64,000 bases of DNA from Nocardiopsis_C rhodophaea (GTDB lineage Bacteria; Actinomycetota; Actinomycetes; Streptosporangiales; Streptosporangiaceae), in NCBI RefSeq assembly GCF_039530945.1, contig NZ_BAAAPC010000018.1, positions 62,001 through 126,000 of the forward strand, written 5' to 3'. This document shows positions 60,212 to 64,000 of the stretch, one piece after another. How positions within the stretch are numbered: the first letter of the stretch is position 1; each line of letters starts with the position of its first letter. The position numbers and the translations under genes were made by a program. The notes beneath the pieces were generated by a model. That model was not told the DNA's origin. It saw only the letters and a program-made list of their open reading frames with translations, and made no database searches.

Positions 60212-61966
60212 TCAGGCGCCCGTGGCGATGGCGGTGACCTTCTCGACCACGGCGTCCAGCGCGATCTCCTCGCGCTCGCCGGTGGCGCGGTCGCGCAGCT
60301 CCACGACGCCCTGGGCCAGGCCTTTGCCGACGATCACGGCGGTGGGGATGCCGAGCAGTTCGGCGTCGGTGAACTTCACGCCGGGAGAGACGCCCTTGCG
60401 GTCGTCGACGAGGACGCGGACGCCCTTGGCCTCCAGCTCCTCGGCGATGCGCAGGGCGACCTCGATCTGCTCGCCCTTGCCGGTGCCGACCACGTGCACG
60501 TCGGCCGGGGCGACCTCCCGCGGCCAGATGATGCCCTTGTCGTCGTAGGACTGCTCGGCGATCGCGGCGACGGCGCGCGAGACGCCGATGCCGTAGGAAC
60601 CCATGGTGACCCGCTTGGGTTTGCCGTCGGGACCGAGCGCGTCGACCTCGAAGGCATCGGTGTACTTCCGGCCGAGCTGGAACACGTGGCCGATCTCGAT
60701 GCCGCGGGCGGTGTAGAGCGTGCCGTGGCCGTCGGGTGAGGGGTCGCCGTCGCGCACGTCGGCGACGTCGATGGTGCCGTCCGGTGTGAAGTCGCGCCCG
60801 CAGACGAGGTTCATCACGTGGTGCTCGGCCTTGTCGGCGCCGGTGATCCACCGGGTGCCCTCGACGACGCGGGGATCGACGAGATAGCGGAGCTTGTTGG
60901 CGAGCAGCGCGTTGGGGCCGACGTAGCCCTTGACCAGGAAGGGGTTGGCGGCGAAGTCGTCCTCGTCGAGCATCGCGACCTCGGCGGGCTCGACGGCCGC
61001 TTCGAGCCGCTTGATGTCGACGTCGCGGTCGCCGGGCAGGCCGATGCCGATGATCTCCCAGTCCTTCTCGCCCGGCTGGCGCAGCTTGAGGAGCACGTTC
61101 TTCAACGTGTCGGCGGCGGTGACGGTGCCGTCCGCCAGCCCGGAGGAGTTGAAGAAGTCGACCAGCGTCTCGATGGTCGGGGTGTCGGGGGTGTGGTGCA
61201 CGGTCGCCTCGGGCTGGCCCTCGACGGGAAGGGCGGGCGGCGCGGGAACGCGCACGGCCTCCACGTTGGCGGCGTAGTCGGAGTCGGTGCTGCGGACGAA
61301 GGTGTCCTCACCCGTGGCGGCCTCGGCGAGGAACTCCTCGGATGCCGAACCGCCCATGGCGCCGGAGGTGGCGGCCACGATGACGTACTTCAGGCCGAGT
61401 CGGTCGAAGATGCGGATGTAGGCGTCGCGGTGCGCGTCGTAGGACGCCTGCAGCCCCTCGTCGTCGAGGTTGAACGAGTAGGAGTCCTTCATGTGGAACT
61501 CGCGGCCGCGCAGGATACCGGCGCGGGGGCGGGCCTCGTCGCGGAACTTCTCCTGGATCTGGTAGAGGATCACGGGGAAGTCCTTGTAGGAGGAGTACTC
61601 GCCCTTGACCAGCTGGGTGAACAGCTCCTCGTGGGTGGGGCCGAGGAGGTAGTCGGCGCCCTTGCGGTCGACGAGGCGGAAGAGGGTGTCGCCGTACTCC
61701 GTCCAGCGCCCGGTGGCCTCGTAGTACTCGCGGGGCAGCAGGGCGGGCAGCAGCACCTCCTGGGCGCCGATGCGGTTCATCTCCTCGCGCACCACCGCGG
61801 TGACGTTGTCCAGCACGATCTTGCCGAGGGGCAGCCAGGAGTAGACACCGGGCGCGGCACGGCGCACGTACCCGCCGCGGACCAGCAGCTTGTGGCTCGG
61901 CACCTCGGCGTCCGCCGGGTCCTCACGCAGGGTGCGCAGGAACAGGGTCGACATCCGCAGTAGCAC
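60212..61966 (-). CDS. proS: prolyl-tRNA synthetase
   Basis: ProS charges tRNA-Pro. The 584-residue bacterial-type enzyme has motif 1 near RRAAPGVYSWLPLGKIVLDN, motif 2 in YQIQEKFRDEARPRAGILRG with EFHMKDSYSFN. The insertion (editing) domain of ~180 residues contains DTLKNVLLKLRQPGEKDWEI and GPNALLANKLRYLVD. Motif 3 (MGSYGIGVSRAVAAIAEQ) and the anticodon-binding C-terminus follow. GTG at 61966 is chosen: GAGGAG lies 5 nt upstream and MLLRMSTLFLRTLRE matches relatives. A GTG at 61972 is too close to that site. Confidence 0.96.
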   Translation of the reverse strand: MLLRMSTLFLRTLREDPADAEVPSHKLLVRGGYVRRAAPGVYSWLPLGKIVLDNVTAVVREEMNRIGAQEVLLPALLPREYYEATGRWTEYGDTLFRLVDRKGADYLLGPTHEELFTQLVKGEYSSYKDFPVILYQIQEKFRDEARPRAGILRGREFHMKDSYSFNLDDEGLQASYDAHRDAYIRIFDRLGLKYVIVAATSGAMGGSASEEFLAEAATGEDTFVRSTDSDYAANVEAVRVPAPPALPVEGQPEATVHHTPDTPTIETLVDFFNSSGLADGTVTAADTLKNVLLKLRQPGEKDWEIIGIGLPGDRDVDIKRLEAAVEPAEVAMLDEDDFAANPFLVKGYVGPNALLANKLRYLVDPRVVEGTRWITGADKAEHHVMNLVCGRDFTPDGTIDVADVRDGDPSPDGHGTLYTARGIEIGHVFQLGRKYTDAFEVDALGPDGKPKRVTMGSYGIGVSRAVAAIAEQSYDDKGIIWPREVAPADVHVVGTGKGEQIEVALRIAEELEAKGVRVLVDDRKGVSPGVKFTDAELLGIPTAVIVGKGLAQGVVELRDRATGEREEIALDAVVEKVTAIATGA

Positions 61967-62132
61967 GGCCACTCCTCGGTAGTGATGGAAACTCGTGGGC
62001 TCAGGGCGACGGCCCTAAGCGGTGGAAAACCAGGCTAGCGGCACTGAGGTGTGCTAGCAGCCGTGTTTTCGCCCGGCGACGCGCCCCCGTCCACGGTGAC
62101 CCCTTATCGGCGCTGCCTCCCGCTGCTACGCT

Positions 62133-62150
62133 ACCAAGCGAACGCTTGGT
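62133..62150. promoter_or_regulatory. TetR-type palindrome before the luciferase-like oxidoreductase gene
   Basis: ACCAAGCG and CGCTTGGT are exact reverse complements with a 2-bp spacer. TACGCT directly before them (62127-62132) could be the -10, with TTATCG 17 bp further upstream as a weak -35; the palindrome would then cover the transcription start. The core CAAGCG-N2-CGCTTG is shared with the site at 28895-28912. Confidence 0.5.
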
Positions 62151-62173
62151 TGTTGCGACCATCGGAGGCGTGC

Positions 62174-63271
62174 ATGCCGTCGCTTCGAGTCAGCCTGGGG
62201 TACGAGGTCGAGGTCCGCGGCCGGACGCGGGAGGTGGAGAAGCGGGCGTTCGACGGGGTCGTGGCCCAGGCGGAGTTGGCGGACGAGCTCGGGTACGAGG
62301 CCGTGTGGCTGGTCGAGCACCACTTCACGCGGGGCTTCTCGCACTCCTCGGCGCCCGACCTCACCCTCGCGGCGATCTCGCAGCGCACCCGTCGGCTCCG
62401 ACTCGGCCTGGGAGTGGTGCTGCTTCCGTTCCAGTCGCCCGTCCGCACGGCCGAACGCGTGGCAACGCTGGACCTGCTGTCCGGCGGCCGGGTGGAGTTC
62501 GGTACGGGGCGCGGTGCGTCTCCCCTGGAGTACCAGGCCTTCAACCGCCCCTTCGAGCAGTCGCGGCGGATCTGGCAGGACTCCCTGGACGCGGTGCTGG
62601 AGATCTGGGGTGCCAACGGCGCCCCGGTCACCATCGCCAACCCGTACTTCACCGTGCCCGGCGTCTCCGTCCACCCGCGCCCGCTCCAGGACCCGCACCC
62701 CCCTGTATGGGTGGCCTCCACCAGCCTCGACGGCTACCGCGCCGCCGCCCGGCGCGGCTACCACCTGCTCGGCATGACGATGCTCAAGGGTCTGGACGAC
62801 GTCGCCGAGGACATCGCCGCCTACAAGGCGACCCTGGCCGAGCACGGCTTCGACCCCGCCTCGCGCCGCGTCGCGCTGATGATCCCGTGGCACGTGGCGC
62901 CCACCCGGGACGAGGCGGTCACTACCGCCGCCGACGCCGTGCTGTGGTACATCCGGCGCCAGGTCAACCTGGTGACCCCGCCCGACTACTACGACGCCCG
63001 GCACGCCACCCACCGCGTGCTGGGCCAGCTCGCGGCCGGTATGCCTCCGGAGGAGGCGCTCCAGACGCTGCGCGACCACCACATGGTCGTCATCGACGAC
63101 GTGGCGGGCTCGCGCCAGGCCGTCGAGCGCGTCCGCGCGGCCGGGGCCACCGACCTCATCCTGCAAACCCAGGTGGGCGGGCTCGGCCATGAGCACGTCT
63201 GCAACGCGATCAAGCTCTTCCGCCAGGAAGTAGCGCCCACGACCGGGGCGGAGCTCGGAAGTGGACCGTAG
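62174..63271 (+). CDS. LLM-class flavin-dependent oxidoreductase
   Basis: The 365-residue bacterial-luciferase-like protein has QAELADELGYEAVWLVEHHF near residue 33, SAPDLTLAAISQRTRRLRLG, then LLPFQSPVRTAERVATLDLL and SGGRVEFGTGRGASPLEYQA. This is the FMN-dependent, alkanal-monooxygenase-like branch; EHHF is its signature. The substrate is unknown. GGAGG lies 5 nt before the ATG at 62174. The operator at 62133-62150 overlaps the probable promoter. An adenylate-forming ligase gene follows 67 bp later on the same strand, so both may serve one catabolic or biosynthetic route. Confidence 0.9.
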   Translation: MPSLRVSLGYEVEVRGRTREVEKRAFDGVVAQAELADELGYEAVWLVEHHFTRGFSHSSAPDLTLAAISQRTRRLRLGLGVVLLPFQSPVRTAERVATLDLLSGGRVEFGTGRGASPLEYQAFNRPFEQSRRIWQDSLDAVLEIWGANGAPVTIANPYFTVPGVSVHPRPLQDPHPPVWVASTSLDGYRAAARRGYHLLGMTMLKGLDDVAEDIAAYKATLAEHGFDPASRRVALMIPWHVAPTRDEAVTTAADAVLWYIRRQVNLVTPPDYYDARHATHRVLGQLAAGMPPEEALQTLRDHHMVVIDDVAGSRQAVERVRAAGATDLILQTQVGGLGHEHVCNAIKLFRQEVAPTTGAELGSGP

Positions 63272-63338
63272 GGGACGACGCGCACCCTGAAGCACGAGGA
63301 AAAGGCCACACGGCCGAGGCGCAGAGGGAGGGCGGGAA

Positions 63339-64000
63339 ATGGCGGAGGACGCGGAATCAGCGGCCGTCGAAGGACGCCGTGGCGGAACCGACGCCTGGTT
63401 CAGCGACGACGACACCGTCATCGGGTCGGTCGGCGGCGCCGGCATGCTCCTGGTCGCCCCCGGGACCGGTACGGTCACCGCGCTCAGTCCGGAGGATCGA
63501 CGCGCGGCGGTGGACGTCGGCGCGCGGACGCTGGCCGCCGCCGGGGTCGGGGCGGGCGACCGTGTCGTCGTGGCCTTGAACAATGAGGGCGCGCAGGCGG
63601 GAACGCTGCTGGCCGAAGCCGCCGTCGCCGCCGGGGCGAGCGCCGCCGCGATCGGGCCGCGGGGGCGGATGCGGCTGCACGGCGCCCTGGAAGTGGTCGG
63701 GGCGACCACCATCGTCGCCACCACGACCGGCGCGATGGACCTGCTCTCCCGGCTCCACCTGGAGTTCGGACTCGACCCGCTCGACCTGGGCCTGCGCCGG
63801 ATCCTGCTCGCGGGGGAGATCGCAGCCCCGGGCGCCCGGCGCCAGTTGGCGGAGGAGTTCGACGCGGAGGTCACCGATCTCCTCGTCGACCCGCGATTCC
63901 AGGCCCCGCTGGCCCGCGGTGTCGAGGGAACCCTTGTGCCGACGGTGGCGGGGACGGTGGGGCTGGCCCCGCTGACCGAGGATCGGCTCCTCGTCCCGCC
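63339..64000 (+). CDS. acyl-CoA/AMP-ligase-like protein (N-terminal part)
   Basis: The frame is open from ATG at 63339 to the window end (220 codons). It reads ALSPEDRRAAVDVGARTLAA, AGVGAGDRVVVALNNEGAQA and LDLGLRRILLAGEIAAPGAR, which resemble the phenylacetate-CoA ligase (PaaK) branch of adenylate-forming enzymes. The P-loop and A-core motifs expected earlier or later are not complete here. GGAGGGCGGG sits upstream of the ATG. It is probably co-transcribed with the luciferase-like gene. The substrate cannot be assigned. Confidence 0.7.
   Translation, partial: MAEDAESAAVEGRRGGTDAWFSDDDTVIGSVGGAGMLLVAPGTGTVTALSPEDRRAAVDVGARTLAAAGVGAGDRVVVALNNEGAQAGTLLAEAAVAAGASAAAIGPRGRMRLHGALEVVGATTIVATTTGAMDLLSRLHLEFGLDPLDLGLRRILLAGEIAAPGARRQLAEEFDAEVTDLLVDPRFQAPLARGVEGTLVPTVAGTVGLAPLTEDRLLVP

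Noticed and set aside
1..64000. CRISPR arrays, prophage genes or rRNA operons
   Set aside because: No regularly spaced repeats, phage structural or integrase genes, or rRNA sequence were seen in the window.

Overview
The window is high-GC actinobacterial DNA. Reading frames are packed, GTG and TTG starts are common, and palindromic terminators mostly lack a U-tract. The gene content fits the Nocardiopsaceae (Nocardiopsis/Streptomonospora/Thermobifida-like): a fused ChlI/ChlD chelatase gene beside cobN, a short NusA, an IF-2 with a long Gly/Pro/Arg linker, F420/FMN luciferase-like oxidoreductases, and rimP-nusA-ylxR-infB-ylxP-rbfA-truB-ribF-rpsO-pnp. The family-level placement is an inference from gene order and style, not from a search.

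Layout. 1-0.7 kb: 3' end of a glcF-like gene. 0.8-6.4 kb: a lone peptide-type ABC permease and a binding protein downstream of dapF, with miaA divergent and a LigB-like protein convergent to miaA. 6.4-8.6 kb: a TetR-P450 pair with a perfect operator on its promoter. 8.8-17.8 kb: cobalamin genes (cobI-cobM-cbiD; cobB; chlID-cobO), interrupted by head-to-head remnants of a tetR and a flavin monooxygenase gene. 18.1-20.4 kb: an F420-type oxidoreductase, a decayed IS605-type tnpB fragment, a permease stump, and a DUF6504 gene behind a LexA-like box. 20.6-28.7 kb: a Ser/Thr kinase, a quinone oxidoreductase, an nfeD-SPFH pair and a secreted penicillin-acylase-type hydrolase. 29-33 kb: cobN. 34-37.8 kb: a four-gene osmoprotectant ABC operon. 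37.9-41.3 kb: a duplicated RHH-like protein and cobD-cobQ. 41.3-43.7 kb: an intergenic-rich zone with a 20-codon hydrophobic ORF, tRNA-Arg(TCT) and gene debris. 43.7-46 kb: a BCCT betaine transporter and Hsp20. 46-58.8 kb: the large minus-strand translation/RNA-processing block. 59-62 kb: two DUF4439/ferritin-like genes and proS. 62-64 kb: a second luciferase-like oxidoreductase followed by a truncated adenylate-forming ligase gene.

How it works together. Nine cobalamin steps are encoded here. Only the metal-insertion and adenosylation genes (chlID-cobO and cobN) sit behind cobalamin riboswitches; the two riboswitches are near-identical in sequence. The methyltransferase, amidation and cobD-cobQ operons show none. 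The OpuC-like ABC operon, the BCCT carrier and Hsp20 suggest adaptation to osmotic and desiccation stress. The 46-58.8 kb block couples ribosome maturation (rimP, rbfA, truB), transcription (nusA), initiation (infB) and RNA decay (pnp).

The most distinctive items are: a 66-bp palindromic element present in two exact but inverted copies; a 20-aa hydrophobic peptide gene with an ideal ribosome-binding site and strong terminator; a SOS-type box before the DUF6504 gene; a tnpB broken by a 19-bp tandem duplication; and operator and TetR traces left by deletions.
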